A stretch of 64,000 bases of DNA. It comes from Pseudisothecium myosuroides (taxonomy: Eukaryota > Streptophyta > Bryopsida > Hypnales > Lembophyllaceae). Under the pieces are notes generated by a model. The model had not been told where the DNA came from. It saw nothing but the letters and a program-made list of their open reading frames with translations, and ran no database searches. The position numbers were made by a program, and so were the translations under genes. Where the stretch lies: assembly GCA_951799445.1 (NCBI GenBank), contig OX637296.1, positions 6,324,001-6,388,000 of the forward strand, written 5' to 3'. Positions 32,877 to 44,563 of the stretch are shown one piece after another (within the stretch, counting starts at the first letter, position 1; the number at the start of each line of letters is the position of its first letter).

Positions 32877-33879
32877 TCCCTAAAAAATGAGGGTTTTGGA
32901 CAAAACACAAATGCATGATAAAATGTAAGTTCCATGATTTTTGTGAAATTTGCATTAAAGAAAAAAATGTGAAGCATGAGAAGAAATTACATATACGTTC
33001 AGAATTTTGAATCTATTTATAGATTTTCTTTAAATGAAATTAGAAGATTTAACTTAGAATCAATATTTTTCTAATTAATAAACTTTCCAACACTAGATAA
33101 GTATTAAACACTTTGCACTTTTCTCCTTCTAGTCTTTATTTTTCCATAGCCCAAAAATGCTTCCCAAAGTTGGACAATGAACATAAAATGGTTGATTAGG
33201 TCTTTAAGGATTAACTTAAAAAATTTGCACTAAATTTTTATGAGGCTTAAGTCTTTGTGGTTTAGATTTTAATTGTAAGTATAAGAAAACATAAATAATG
33301 AAAGAAATGATTTTCATTCTTTCAAAAAATATTTAGTGTATGAAGATGTAAGATAGAAGCATGATTAAATTGTTAATATTACTAAAAAGAGATTGGAGAA
33401 TATCAATTCTAGTGGTGAGATTGTTTTAGCATGTAATTTACATCTCTAGAAACCTAGTACATTTTCTTATCTTCAAAAAATATTTAAAAAAATAATGGTA
33501 AAATTTGACATCACTAAACACTATCCAAAATCCTAAAATTCATTTCAAGATTTTTTAAAAGTTTGTTCATTAATGATCCCATGCCAAAATAGAGGGCGAC
33601 AAGCTCCAAGTTGCAATGTGAAGATAAGTTTGGCAATCAAGGACGTCTTTTCTATTGTTGCTATGCATATAGGTATTTTGTAGTATTCTACATTAGAATA
33701 CATCATTCTTTTGTAAAATATATGTGAATTATTATAACAAAATAAAAGGTTCTTGAGTTTTACATGTGATTAAATATTTATAATTGGTCTTCACGCAATT
33801 ATAAAATAAACACAAAATTAAAATTAAACCACCAATGGATGAATTGACAAGGCTAAGGCATGTACACATGATCTTGACC
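32877..33879. other. AT-rich intergenic sequence
   Basis: No gene or repeat recognised. Confidence 0.3.
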
Positions 33880-34060
33880 TTGTTTCTAAAACCAATCCAA
33901 TAAAGTTCTTGCCTAAAATATAAGAGCTGAAGGTTTATATTTGACATATCTCTTGATATATCTATAAGGAAACGATTACATTGAAAGTTTATAGTTTGCC
34001 CATATACAGTCCCAAAAATGTATTTAAAAAAAATCAATTATCTTCTTTCAATTGCTAATA
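33880..34060. repeat. Family L repeat, copy 1
   Basis: CTAAAACCAATCC, TTCTTGCCTAAAATAT and CAATTGCTAATAAGACTC correspond to 60,335-60,540; a shorter relative (TTCATATAATGTCCAAAAATG) is at 35,095-35,230. Strongly diverged. Confidence 0.45.
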
Positions 34061-35639
34061 AGACTCACCAACAACTAGAATAGTTTAATAACATATTTGT
34101 ATTTTTCAATATATCCCCTAAAATATTTATTTTGGAAGTCAAACAGATTTTGTTTTGATGTCTTAAGGATTTTGGGCCACAATATTAATATAATAAATCT
34201 GAAAATTTAAACATGACATGGAGTTAGAAGTTATTGACTTGTCCAATATAGACAAAAACAAAAATATTATATATCTACAAACAACAAACTTGACTTGATA
34301 TCTATGGCTTAATTTCATCCATGGATCTCAAGACATGTCTAAGCATCGTCCAAAAACAAGACCTTAACCCTTTACATACATCCAAAAAGCCCAAATTGGG
34401 CCTCATGTTTTTTTAAGCAATTTTGAAGAGTTTATAAGAGGATTTTTATTTATCTTAATAATTATTTATTTTAATGAATGCATGAAATGTTCTTCATTCA
34501 AGCTAATGACACAATAAAATTTTCTATTTAGATTATACTTTCTACAAGATGATCAATCAAGGTCTGCAACTTAAAACCATAAATTCTTAGTACGTAAAGG
34601 GTTAATTCATCAAACAATTCTAGATTAGGCTCATAAAGGAGCTTGGAAAAAATAATCTTAGCTTGCTTTTTAAGGAACGAGATTGGAACTTCAATTGAAT
34701 GTCTTTATCTTGTAAAATGTCCTAGTGCAACTCAACAAACCATTTGATACTCAAGAAAATGGAAGAAAAATATTCTAAAATATAATTCTTTATTATTATG
34801 TTGCTCAAATCATTTCTTCATCATATAAATCTCATTAAACTATTCCACTTAAAAAACTAATTTTTGATGGATTCTTATATTTGATTACACATGTGATTGA
34901 ATTTTACTTTATATTCTTCATAAGATAGTTTGTAATTGGTCCATTAACTATAAATCTATGACATATTGAAAAAAAAATAAGAATATTTGAAATTGAAGTT
35001 TGGATACAATTGCACATTAAAGTGAAAATATAAAAGATTGCACTCTAACTGCAATCAAGATCAAGATACATATGCATACCATGTCTATTCATATCTAAAA
35101 CGTCTATCTTCCATTCATGAAAATTTTGAGTACATCTATTTTTAATACTTCAAAAATTCATAGTGCATTCATATAATGTCCAAAAATGCACCTAAAAGAA
35201 TCTTGACTTTCCTTTTAACTTCCAACAACATCCAACACTACCCAACATCTCCCTTTAAAAATTTGGACAATTTAGTAATATGGCTTTAGACATTGATTTA
35301 CATTTAGGCATATGATTTAGCCAACATTCTTTAGACAATATATATCTAAAGAATGCTCAAATGCTTGGAAGATCTTTAGTGTAATGATATTAGAGGCGCC
35401 ATTTGATGGAGGATGTTGTAACCTTTATGCATACCATTCACTCATATTAACTAATGAATTAGCCGTTGACAATAACATCCAAATTTAATATATCCAATTT
35501 ATAGCCACTTTGTAAAGCGAGACAACCTCATAGTGAAGAGTATGGACAAGCCACCACCAACAAGTCAACAACCTTGAATATAGAAAAAATATTTTGTTGA
35601 AGGATATTCTACAACATTAATGATTACCATGCCACACAA
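34061..35639. other. AT-rich intergenic sequence with a family L relic
   Basis: Only the L-type segment at 35,095-35,230 was recognised. No coding frame or RNA gene. Confidence 0.3.
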
Positions 35640-35880
35640 GGCTTTGCTAGAGTAGGCAAAATGGTCTCCGTAGCTATCTTTGTCTTTTCATCCGCCATAG
35701 ATGCAAAGCGCTTCAAAGAAGTGGCTCATGCCACCCTCTAGCAAAGTTTCTTGCGAATCATTGTTTGTGGCTCTTGTATTTTACTGATCCTTATTTTATC
35801 CCAAGCCGCTTGCGGCTAGGTTCTTGTACTTCTATTTTCTTGTAGAAAAGACTTCTTTTATTCAGTTTGTGTCCAAAAAA
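35640..35880 (+). mobile_element. LINE 3' end with conserved hairpin
   Basis: ATCCCAAGCCGCTTGCGGCT contains a perfect AGCCGC-TT-GCGGCT hairpin. It is followed by TTCTTGTACTTC, TTTTCTTGTAGAAAAG and an A-run. TTTGTGGCTCTTGTATTTTA upstream resembles the start of the 3' UTR of the LINE at 15.7 kb. No TSD identified. Confidence 0.6.
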
Positions 35881-35883
35881 AAT

Positions 35884-36160
35884 GGAGTCTATAAATACTT
35901 CTATTGAAAGAAGCTTCACTCATGAGTATGTTGAAATGAAACAAGCGACTTCCAAGGCATCATGGATGATGCAACCCAAGTCCCTTGACTTGCTCATGTA
36001 TATGTATGTGTAAATGAGCCTTTCCTTGTGGATGCTTCCACCTCTCTTTTCCACGCGTCATTCACTCAACTCCTCCTTCCATTTCGTACAATTTTTTTGT
36101 TTGGGACCTTTTATTTGTTGTTTTTTACACAAATGAAACAAAATTTCATTGTATAGAAGA
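35884..36160 (+). repeat. Tandem duplication, copy 1
   Basis: AGTCTATAAATACTTCTATT begins a block repeated at 36,166-36,375 (TTGAAAGAAG.TTCAC, CAAGTCCCTTGA, GAGCCTTTCCTT, TCCTCCTTCCATTTC). The end of copy 1 has a minus-strand LINE-like tail (T-run, ACACAAATGAAACAAAATTT). TATAAATA at 35888 resembles a TATA box but no gene is seen behind it. Confidence 0.7.
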
Positions 36161-36165
36161 AGTAG

Positions 36166-36375
36166 AGTCCATAAATACTTCTCTTGAAAGAAGTTTCACA
36201 CTCCAAGGCATTGATGGATGGTACAACCAAGTCCCTTGATTTGCTAGCTCATATATATCTAAACGAGCCTTTCCTTTCCACGTGTCGTTCGCTCAGCCCC
36301 TCCTTCCATTTCCTATAATTTTTCGTTTGGGAACTTTAATTTTTTTTAATTTTTTTTTTTACAAATTTAGTTCAT
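36166..36375 (+). repeat. Tandem duplication, copy 2
   Basis: Second copy of the block at 35,884. The TATAAATA word is mutated to CATAAATA here. Confidence 0.7.
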
Positions 36376-36379
36376 TGCA

Positions 36380-37115
36380 AAGAATACTAAAATACCACAA
36401 CGCCTGGTACTGGTCTGGTCTGTCCCCAGGTGTCCTGGCGGCAGGGAGACACGCCACACTTGGGGACCTTTTGGAATTTTTGGGAGCCAGATTCTTTCTT
36501 ATTACGGTACTTCCTCGCATGCCAGGGCCCAGGGGCACGTTATTAATTAACTCCCCCCCCCCCTGCCTGACCTAACCTAACCTATGGTCCCCTATGGTTG
36601 CCCCTATGGTTGCCCCTATGGTCCCCTATGGTTGCTCAGTGGGTCAGTGAGGCGAGTGGCCACGTGAGAGCGGGAGAGGGCCTGGGGCCAAGGAGCATGT
36701 GCGCCCGTCAGCCAAAGAGCCACTCCCGGACGTGCGATTGATATCCTGCACGTGCTGCGATACCCCACCCTGGCCCCACCCTGGCCCCACCTTGGCATCA
36801 CCCTGGCATGTGCCCACACTGCCCTTCAGTTCTTCATGGCTCATGTCGAGTGGCAGCAGCAGAGCCACCTTTTCAATGATGCCCTCGAGGCTTAGACTAA
36901 CTTAGAGTCAGTATTTAACTGTAGTTAAGTTACTGATGGACAGTACAAAACAACAGCCAGTGCCCAGTGAGGGCTTTGGGTTTTGAATTTCTGGACCGGA
37001 ATTGAAGTCCGTCAGGGAGGGCTCCAAGGTCCACCCTCAGTCACTCCCTTGCCGAATCTACACTAAATTGAAAGAAATAGTGAAAATAGGGTGCCCCACT
37101 CTAAGGGCCCGGGCC
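36380..37115. other. GC-rich unique island
   Basis: It stands out from the AT-rich flanks and contains a C-run, CCTAA repeats and 11-12-bp CTATGGTTGCCC repeats (36,552-36,634). On the minus strand a frame (36,644-36,890) reads VSLSLEGIIEKVALLLPLDM then SHEELKGSVGTCQGDAKVG, which is protein-like, but it degrades into TGGCCCCACCC repeat translation and has no clear splice signals. Possible exon remnant; family unknown. Confidence 0.3.
36552..36634 (+). repeat. C-run, CCTAA and CTATGGTTGCCC short tandem repeats
   Basis: About eleven C, then CCTAACCTAACCTATGGT, then five CTATGG units spaced 10-12 bases apart. CCTAA is not the plant telomere repeat (CCCTAAA). Confidence 0.85.
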
Positions 37116-37120
37116 GCTTT

Positions 37121-37520
37121 TTACACCTAGAGGTCAGGCCAATTTGTCCTGGAATAATAGAGGCCCAAAATCTTCACTTGGGATTGGACAAAAGGCTGAA
37201 CTCCTCACTTGGGATTGGGCAAAAGGGCTGAAATCCGTATGCACTACTTTACATCTTGAGGTCAGGCCAATTTGTTCTATAAGAGGTTCAAAATCCTCAC
37301 TTGTAATTGGACAAAAGGTTGAATTCGGTACGAACCCCTTTACACCTAGAAGTCGAGCCAAATTGTTGTTTAAGAGGTTCAAAAAATCTTCACTTGTCAT
37401 TGAACAAAAGGTTTGAACCCCTTTACACCTAAAAGTCGAGCCAAATTGTTGTCTAAGAGGTTCAAAAAATCTTCACTTGTCATTGAACAAAAGGTTTGAA
37501 CCCCTTTACACTTTGAGGCA
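37121..37520. repeat. Tandem array, unit 83-128 bp
   Basis: TTACACCTAGAGGTCAGGCC-type starts at 37121, 37249, 37340, 37423 and 37506. The third and fourth units are 83 bp and almost identical, each with AAAATCTTCACTTGTCATTG and CAAAAGGTTTGAACCCC. Frames through it are repeat translations, not genes. Confidence 0.8.
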
Positions 37521-37782
37521 GGGACAATTGGGTGGAATGAATTTTTTAGTAAAAAAAGATATGATTTGACATGGCCCAAGTTCAATGAATTGAGTGCACC
37601 AAGAATGAGTGGCCTTGGGCCAATAATAGGTTTTAATTATTTTTCCATAAAAAAAAAATTCCAACAAATCAAGTCCATTGGATTTTGTGCAATTGGACTT
37701 TAGGGGAATTGGCTTGGTGTTTAGGTGTAAAGTGGCTTTGAAAAGAGAGAAAGAGAGGGGTTGTGGAATTTTCTAGGTCTTA
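37521..37782. other. Spacer between tandem array and family A element
   Basis: A run of GAGAGAAAGAGAGGGG lies at 37,745-37,760. No supported feature. Confidence 0.25.
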
Positions 37783-37786
37783 TTAA

Positions 37787-38706
37787 ACCCTAAAGGACTA
37801 AGACCTTTTTTTTTCCCCAAAAAACACTCAAAATTGCCATTTCTATTGCAAAGAGTAAAAAAGTTAGAAAATTATTTTTTTGCACATCTAACCATAGGAT
37901 CTTTTACCTAACTAGTATGAGAATGTGTGGAAAATATTTCAGAATTTTTGACAGCACATTTGCAAGATATTGGCCTTTAAAGTGAAAAAAACAAGTTTTT
38001 CAGCACCTTGTGTGACTACATTATTTGGCTTTGAACCTTCTTAACTTAAATTTTTTTTACACTACAAAGTTTTGAGGTTCAAATCTTTGTGTTGGAGGAT
38101 TAAATTGAGATTCTAGGTGATTCTTTTTTTTTCAAATATAATTTTCATTCTTAAAAAAATTGTTAAGTAGAAGTAGGTACAAGATAGAAGAAAAATCTAA
38201 ATTCTTAATATTTCTAAGATGGAATTAAAACACACTAATTCGAATGGTGAGATTGTTCTAGCAAGAAAGCTAAACCATGTGACACTTTTCTTTTCTAAGA
38301 AATTATAAAAATTGCATTCAAAAATGAATCCTACAAGGATTTTTTTCAAGAAGATGCTTTAATTGCCTGAAAAATAAGATTGTTCATAACTTTCACATCA
38401 CTTATCCAAATGAAATGAATCAAAGCTTTCCATGTAGACAAAAATATAATCTATAAGAAGAACAAGTTTAAAAAAAAATTCAAACTTTTGAATTTTTTTT
38501 TTGTTGCCCAGTCTCTCTTGCTTTGAGCTTATTTGGGCATAATTTTTCTTTTTCGGGCACTAATTGAAAAAAAATATTATACTTGCATAAAGCGAATCGG
38601 TTATTCTATCTTTAAAGAAAGTTTCAAAATCATGACAAAAATTGAGACCGTAGGTACCTGTTCAAAATCCAATTTGTCCTATGAAAAAACAATGGTCCTA
38701 TACGGA
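37787..38706 (-). mobile_element. Family A element, full length, inverse orientation, TTAA-flanked
   Basis: Left end ACCCTAAAGGACTAAGACC after TTAA (37783-37786); right end CAATGGTCCTATACGG before TTAA (38707-38710). Read on the minus strand, the order of landmarks matches 43,650-44,563: GTAGGTACCT, GGGCAACAAAAA, CCATTTGG.TAAG, TTGCCATTTC inverse at the far end. 920 bp, no ORF above background. Confidence 0.8.
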
Positions 38707-38710
38707 TTAA

Positions 38711-39859
38711 ATTTGTTTGGCTTCTTGGCCTCAAGACCTTTACATATAGGAAAATTGACCCCTATTATAATTTTAATTTATTGAGTAGTTGAAGATGGCC
38801 TTAAGCCAAAATAGGGCTAAAATTTTGTGCAATTGGCCATTAAAGGTTGATTGCATATAGTTAGCATATTCTACTGCAATGACAAATTTGAGTATTATTA
38901 TTTGTTTTGACTATTGACAAATAACTTGTTTTGGCATATAAAAAGTGACAAAAAACTTAAAACTTTGAATTTAGAATGTGCAATTTAAAAAAACAAATTG
39001 TAAACCATTTTTTTCCCAAGGTAGTAGGTAGTGCAAGAAAATAAAGGCATCGAGCCTTTTGCAAGGTTTGTGTAAAAAGAATAATTCTATCGAAAAAAAT
39101 ATATAACTTTTTATTTATCACTATGATCAATTTGAAAAGTTTTTTGAATTTATATGTGGAAATAAAGACCCCAAATGAGGCAAAATAAATTGACAAATAT
39201 ATAAATAAGTACTACAAAATGAATGATAGATTTGTACATTTATCCAAAGATGAATATTGGGGGAGCTCTAGAAAAGGCTCACTACCCTTGGGTACTTGTC
39301 ATCAATTGTAGCATATTACTTTCTACTAATGTCATAGCAATAAATTGATTTACATATAGATTATGAATGAGTTTTTTTTACTAGCTAGACCAAAGGGGAA
39401 GAGGCTTTGCATTGACTAAAGCTAAGGTATGCATATCCATTACAATCTATATTTGAATAGCATTCACTTAATCTAATTAAAGATAATCTAATTAAAATAT
39501 AGTGATATCAATTTTTCAAAGTTTGGTCATATGATGCCTTACATTGAATCCTTCCAATATTATATTTTTGTTACTTGATGAGGTATTTTTTTAATATGAA
39601 AGATGTGTATATGAATATTTCCTACATATCTATGCAATTGAATAAAAATAATTTGTCACCAATTTTTTTAATAAAATATTATATAAATCCATAACTTTAA
39701 AAATTAACCAAACATGAAATTTGGTATGCTTTATTGGGGTTGTGTAAGAATTGAGTGTTAATTATGCAAAACAAAAAATTCTAATTCTTTTATATATTAT
39801 ACAAAAATCTTTGAATAGGAAAAAACGTAGTTTGTAAGATTATTGGACCCTATTATACA
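38711..39859. other. AT-rich intergenic sequence
   Basis: No gene or repeat recognised. Confidence 0.3.
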
Positions 39860-40590
39860 ATGCAAGCATTGTTGATGCTCTTACAAAAACAACAAACCAC
39901 TTAAAGTACAAAAACAACATATTGCTTAAAGTACAAATATAACAAATAGATCAAACACTTGTGTCACTCATAGTAGGTGAATGGATTTATTGGTTTCTCT
40001 CTATAATATATTACAAAAACAACAATGATAAATTGTTTAAAGTATAAAAACAAAAAATAGATTAACCAATTGAAAACCACTATGTCACTTATAGTAGGTG
40101 AATGGTTTTGTTGATTTCTATCTACAACATATTACAAAACGACATAAATGATTGCTAAAAATATGAAAAGATAAATGGATTAAATTAATGATTATCAATT
40201 CACTCATAATAGGTGAATGATTTTATTTGTTTCTATCTACAATATATTTCAAAACGACATAAATGACCGACCATTTTAAAGTATAAAATTGACAAATAAA
40301 TTAAACAACTGGCGACCAATTCATTCATATTAGGTGAATAGTATTGTTGGCTTCTATCTACAACATATTACAAAAATGCCAGAAATGACCGACCGGTTGA
40401 AAGTATGAAAAAGACAAATAAATTAAACAATCGGCGACCAATTCATTCATGATAAGTGAATGGTATTGTTGGTTTCTATCTATGTGTTACAAAAACAACA
40501 GAAATGACCGAATGTTGAAAGTATGAAAAAGACAAATGGATTAAACAATTGATAACCAATTCACTCCTAGTAGGTGAATCATTTTGATGT
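39860..40590. repeat. Six-copy tandem array, unit about 120 bp
   Basis: AGGTGAATGGTTTTGTTG-type landmarks occur at 39975, 40096, 40211, 40332, 40454 and 40572 (spacing 121, 115, 121, 122, 118). Each unit has TTTCTATCTACAACATATTA, a CAAAAACAACA block, AAAGTATGAAAA and ACAAATAAATTAAACAA. Middle units share GACCGACC and GGCGACCAATTCATTCAT, so they amplified later. Confidence 0.85.
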
Positions 40591-41140
40591 TTACAAAAAC
40601 CTACATTAATTTTGAATAGCCAAAATCACTTAGGTTATATACTATTGGCTCACATTCTTCAAAATTAAAATGGTCTACAATGATCCCATACCTCCAACAT
40701 TCATCTATCTATAACAATTTAAATTTCAACAAGGTTGATTCTATCAATTAAAAAAGTTTGATGTATTGTATCTTATTCAAATTTAATGAGAATTTTTTTT
40801 AATATTTTTAAACTTTAAAAAAAATGGACAACCATCAGAGTCCTCAAAATGTCGGAGAATCCATATTTGACAAGGAAAACAACCATATTGGATATAAGCA
40901 TAATCTAAGAATACTTGCACCATAGATTGATGCTATTTCTTTGAGTTGAACACTTGTTACATGAGATGTGTCATAAGTGTCGTGTGAAGAATGAATTTCT
41001 AAGAGAGTGGATATTAAGTAGGTGGATGATGAATGTTTTCCATGAGCTTACATTTTGGAGATACTTGGAACAAATGAAATACATCCTCGTATGTTGAAAA
41101 TGTAAATTTTGCCTATTTTTTTAAAATTTAAATATATTTT
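40591..41140. other. AT-rich intergenic sequence
   Basis: No supported feature. Confidence 0.3.
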
Positions 41141-41144
41141 TTTG

Positions 41145-41590
41145 GCACAATTGTATTGAACAACATATTGTGAGGGTAGAACATTGTTAAGCAGACTTGG
41201 AGGGTCCCTTTTGCTTCCGCAAAAAGCAAGAGCCCCCCAACACTATAGAATTCTATGTGGAGGGAGGAGATGGGTCAGCTAACAAATTGTCCCCTAATAC
41301 TAACAACATCATTTCTGCCTAGCCAATGAATTGTTCCCCAACATTGACAACACCACTTCTACCCAACCAATGACAACTACACATTATAATTGAATTCCCC
41401 CCATGTATCTTGGGGGGAATTATACTTCCAGTTAGGGGAAGGAAAGTCAAACGCTTAACAATATCACGGGTTTTCTGTCAGGCAAAAAGACTAATTTCAC
41501 GCTAGATAAACAACCTATTGTCACCGCTAGCTAGTGAACCCACAATCACGCTATTCGGTTTGAGTACCTTTCCAGTATCATCCGATAGTT
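41145..41590 (-). mobile_element. Poly(T)-led retroposon-like repeat (partner 18,851-19,015)
   Basis: TTTTTTTGGCACAATTGTAT at the left and ATTTCACGCTAGATAAACA / CTATTCGGTTTGAGTACC at the right match the 18.9-kb insertion in order, with about 280 extra bases between. On the minus strand it would end in an A-run. The extra part carries a 10-bp-stem hairpin (41393-41421, AATTCCCCCC..GGGGGGAATT). Confidence 0.5.
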
Positions 41591-41709
41591 TAGGATCATT
41601 TCAAATCAAAATCTTGACTATTTTTCAATAATATGATTAGCTTACTAGTCACTTGATTTACATAATTTCTACACGAGGTTATGAATCAATTCATGTCTAA
41701 AGTATAAAC

Positions 41710-42035
41710 ACCTAAAAGAGACAATCTCCTAATTGCAACACCTATCTACAGTTGTCCAAGATTTCAAGCTCGAAATCTCGAACAGTTGTAGATAGGTGTC
41801 GCAATTAGGAGAGTGTCTTGACTTCCAAGACACTTGGGTGCAAAAACAACGTGTTTTGCTCCGGTCACCTCCACAAGCCAAAATGGCACTTGTCACTCAA
41901 CTTGCTTCCTAGGTTAAATAGGCCTAGTGTGCCTGATTGATGCCTCCTTTTTTTCCCGCTTTTTTTTTTTTAATGGTCACCTTCCTTTCAACTTAAAAAT
42001 AAATAAATTAGGAGAGAGTCTCTTTTAGGTGCACG
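41710..42035. mobile_element. Foldback element with inner 102-base hairpin
   Basis: CACCTAAAAGAGACAATCTC (41710-41729) is answered at the far end by GAGAGAGTCTCTTTTAGGTG (42016-42035). The left end also pairs with a closer inverted copy: AGAGACAATCTCCTAATTGC.. (41717 on) with ..GCAATTAGGAGAGTGTCT (to 41818), giving a nearly continuous stem of about 48 pairs. About 326 bp, non-coding. Confidence 0.7.
41717..41818. ncRNA. Long hairpin, possible small-RNA precursor
   Basis: Arms CACCTATCTACAGTTG and CAACTGTTCGAGATTTC-type sequence pair over about 48 positions with roughly five mismatches and a tiny loop around 41,767-41,771. Plant MIRNA-like foldbacks and MITE-derived small-RNA precursors have this form. 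No promoter or conserved miRNA is recognised, so transcription is unproven. Confidence 0.3.
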
Positions 42036-43084
42036 TACCTTCGATGGAAAGCAAGGAAAACTTTCTAGCTTTGTCCCATACCGTTTGAAATTTCCGGGCC
42101 CATAACGAACAGCTCCTCCTGTAGGTGGAAAATTCAACCTGTGCCCCCATATATTGATTTTTTATTTTATTTTTTTATATTGATTTATTTAGACTGATTC
42201 CGTGATCCGGGCCTTATTATTTGCAGAATTATAAGGGATGATCAACTGTAGCCTTTTGCAAGATTCTTGAGGAGATTACTCACTGTACACCTTTTCAGTC
42301 CAGGTCCGTGACCCCCTTTGGAAAGAAATTGCCTGGCAACTGGCTCCCATCCCTGAAATTCAGTAATAAAAAATTCAGACCGCCAGGCACTCCAAATATC
42401 AAATCACACTAATAAACATTTAATTCAGCCTTTCCATCTTGAATCACGCGCAGCCAGGCACACTATATAAGGTGAAGACTTCCATTCCTGTCCCTGTACC
42501 CAATTCCGTCATGATGTACCAATGGTGCACATTTTCCTAGTAAGAATGTACTATTACTACTGTACATAAGCTTATTAGTATATGATGAAGCATGTGCAAA
42601 AATTCCAAGCCGGACCTTTAAGAGAAAAAGATGTTGAATATATGGGGGTTTGGATTGAGTGGGGGGTTGGACCCAATTCATCAATTCCTCACTTAGATGC
42701 TCCATGATTCACTACCAGGGTGATGAATGTTTTGAATTGTCTAATTCATCCAATTAATATTCATTGAGGAAACTTCAAAGAAGATCCAAGACTACATCCA
42801 TTGAATGACGGAAAGTAGCACTCTATATGATAGATATTGGGGGAAGTTACTATTGTACTCAAAGTACCGTACCTAGCTGTCGTGTCACTCTACATCGTTT
42901 ATATGAGATGTCGTAAATTATAGCCACTAGAACATACATACATGCTTAAAAGCAAATCCACACTACAACAAGGCATGAATGAACAACCATCCAATTTGAT
43001 ATTTGGGTAATTAAATAATTTTATTTTGACATTTTGACAATTTGGTAGCTGAACCCTTCAATGTCAATGTCGAGATGGACATTT
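42036..43084. other. Unique sequence, no supported gene
   Basis: An 80-codon minus-strand frame (42463-42705, MEHLSEELMNWVQPPTQSKP...) starts at ATG but has no domain or splice evidence. A TATATAGTG word lies at its 3' side. Confidence 0.25.
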
Positions 43085-43285
43085 TTATATCCGATGGATG
43101 ACAAAGAATTCTTTTAGAAAGACAAAAGTGCAACTATTCATCGTCGAAATTTTGTGGTGAAAAGGGGAGGTCTTCTACAATAGTTTGACTTCCAATGAGT
43201 GCTTTTGTATTTTTTTTTAAGCCAATGATTTGTATGGTAACTAGAAGGATGATTTCCATAGTCACTAGACCGTTCCTTAACGGTT
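43085..43285 (-). repeat. Family J repeat copy
   Basis: GATGGATGACAAAGAATTC, ACAAAAGTGCAACTATTCAT, CAATAGTTTGACTTCCAATG and GACCGTTCCTTAACGGTTA match 8,645-8,850 and the inverse of 57.9-58.4 kb. Confidence 0.65.
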
Positions 43286-43645
43286 ACTTAGATTTTCTTA
43301 ACTTTCGGCACATTCCTCTTCTTAATTTTCAACACTCCTCATTGTAATAATGTTTTCTTTCTATTCATATGTAAATGCGTTCATTTTTCTAAAAAAATTC
43401 AAGAATAATTTTTGAACATTTGGAACTAGCAATAATGAAATTTTCTCAATTTTTCAGAAATACTTGCACAATTTTTAACATTTTAGACATGTTCCAATTT
43501 TTCCCTAATTATTTACAAAATTAACGTACACGTGTCAAGGATAACTCAAGTTAAACCAGTGTGTCATATACTAATAACACTACTTCACACTTTTAGCTAC
43601 ATTAAACCAATTTGTTTCTAATATTAATTCAACTAATCACATTGA
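43286..43645. other. AT-rich spacer
   Basis: No supported feature. Confidence 0.25.
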
Positions 43646-43649
43646 TTAA

Positions 43650-44563
43650 CCCCTAAAAGTCCATTGTCCCTTCGGGGAACAACAGGGATTTTGGGCAGGT
43701 ACCTATTGGCTGCACTTTTGTTGTAATTTCTTAAAACTTTTTTTGAAGATAGAAAAACTGATAAGCTTTATGGGATAATAATTTTTTTCACAATCAGTGC
43801 CCGGGAACAATAGTTATGACCAAATAAGCTCAAAACAGGGGACGGGGGGCAACCCGGGCAGCAAAATTTTTATTTATTTATTTCTAAATATTTTTTTTCT
43901 CATAGATTATATTTTTGTCTATCTAAAAATCTTTTATTCATTTCATTTGGATTTGTTATGAGAAAGTTATGGACATTCTTGTTTTTCGGGCAGATAGAAC
44001 ATTTTCTTGAAAAAAATAACTGGTAGGATTCATTTCTGAATGCAATTTTTCAAATTTTTCAAATTTTCTTTTTGCATGGTTTAATTTACTTGCTAGAACA
44101 ATCTCACTGTTGGAATTAGTGCATTTTAATTCCATCTAAAATATATGAATATTTTAGATTTTCCTCTATCTTGTACCTACTTCTACTTAACAATTTTCTT
44201 AAGAATGATAATTAAGTTTTTTTGAATTTTTTTTCCTAAACTCTCAACTCAATTCTCCACTATAAAGATTTAAAGCTCAAAATGCTGTAGTGCAAAAATT
44301 TTAAGTTAAAAATGTTCAAAGTCAAAAAATCGAGTCCCACAATGTGTTGAAAAACTTGTTTTTTTCACTTTAAACGCAGATATCTTACAATCTGTGCGGT
44401 CAAAAATTCTGAAATTTTTTCCATACATTCTCATACTAGTTAGGTGTAAGATCCTATGGTTAGATGTGCAAAAAAAACATTTATCAATTTTTTTTATTCT
44501 TTGCTATAGAAATGGCAGTTTTGAGTGTTTTTTGGCAGAAAAAAGGCATTGGGCCTTTAGGGG
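43650..44563 (+). mobile_element. Family A element, best-preserved copy, TTAA-flanked
   Basis: TTAA at 43646-43649 and 44564-44567. The ends CCCCTAAAAGTCCATTGTCC and GGGCCTTTAGGGG form a 10-12-bp imperfect inverted repeat, and the 914-bp interior is nearly colinear with 11,692-12,615. TTAA duplication and short termini beginning CCC are the signature of piggyBac transposition (established for that superfamily). There is no DDD transposase, so it would be mobilised in trans. The small terminal repeats and the strict TTAA argue against Mutator, hAT or CACTA. Confidence 0.8.

Noticed and set aside
36570..36584. CCTAACCTAACC as an interstitial telomere
   Set aside because: Unit is five bases and very short; plant telomere repeats are CCCTAAA.
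39860..40590. Regularly spaced repeats as a CRISPR array
   Set aside because: Units are directly joined and similar throughout their length, with no unique spacers; the genome is eukaryotic.
41393..41421. AATTCCCCCC..GGGGGGAATT hairpin as a transcription terminator
   Set aside because: Bacterial-type terminators do not apply to plant nuclear DNA; it is treated as part of a retroposon-like repeat.
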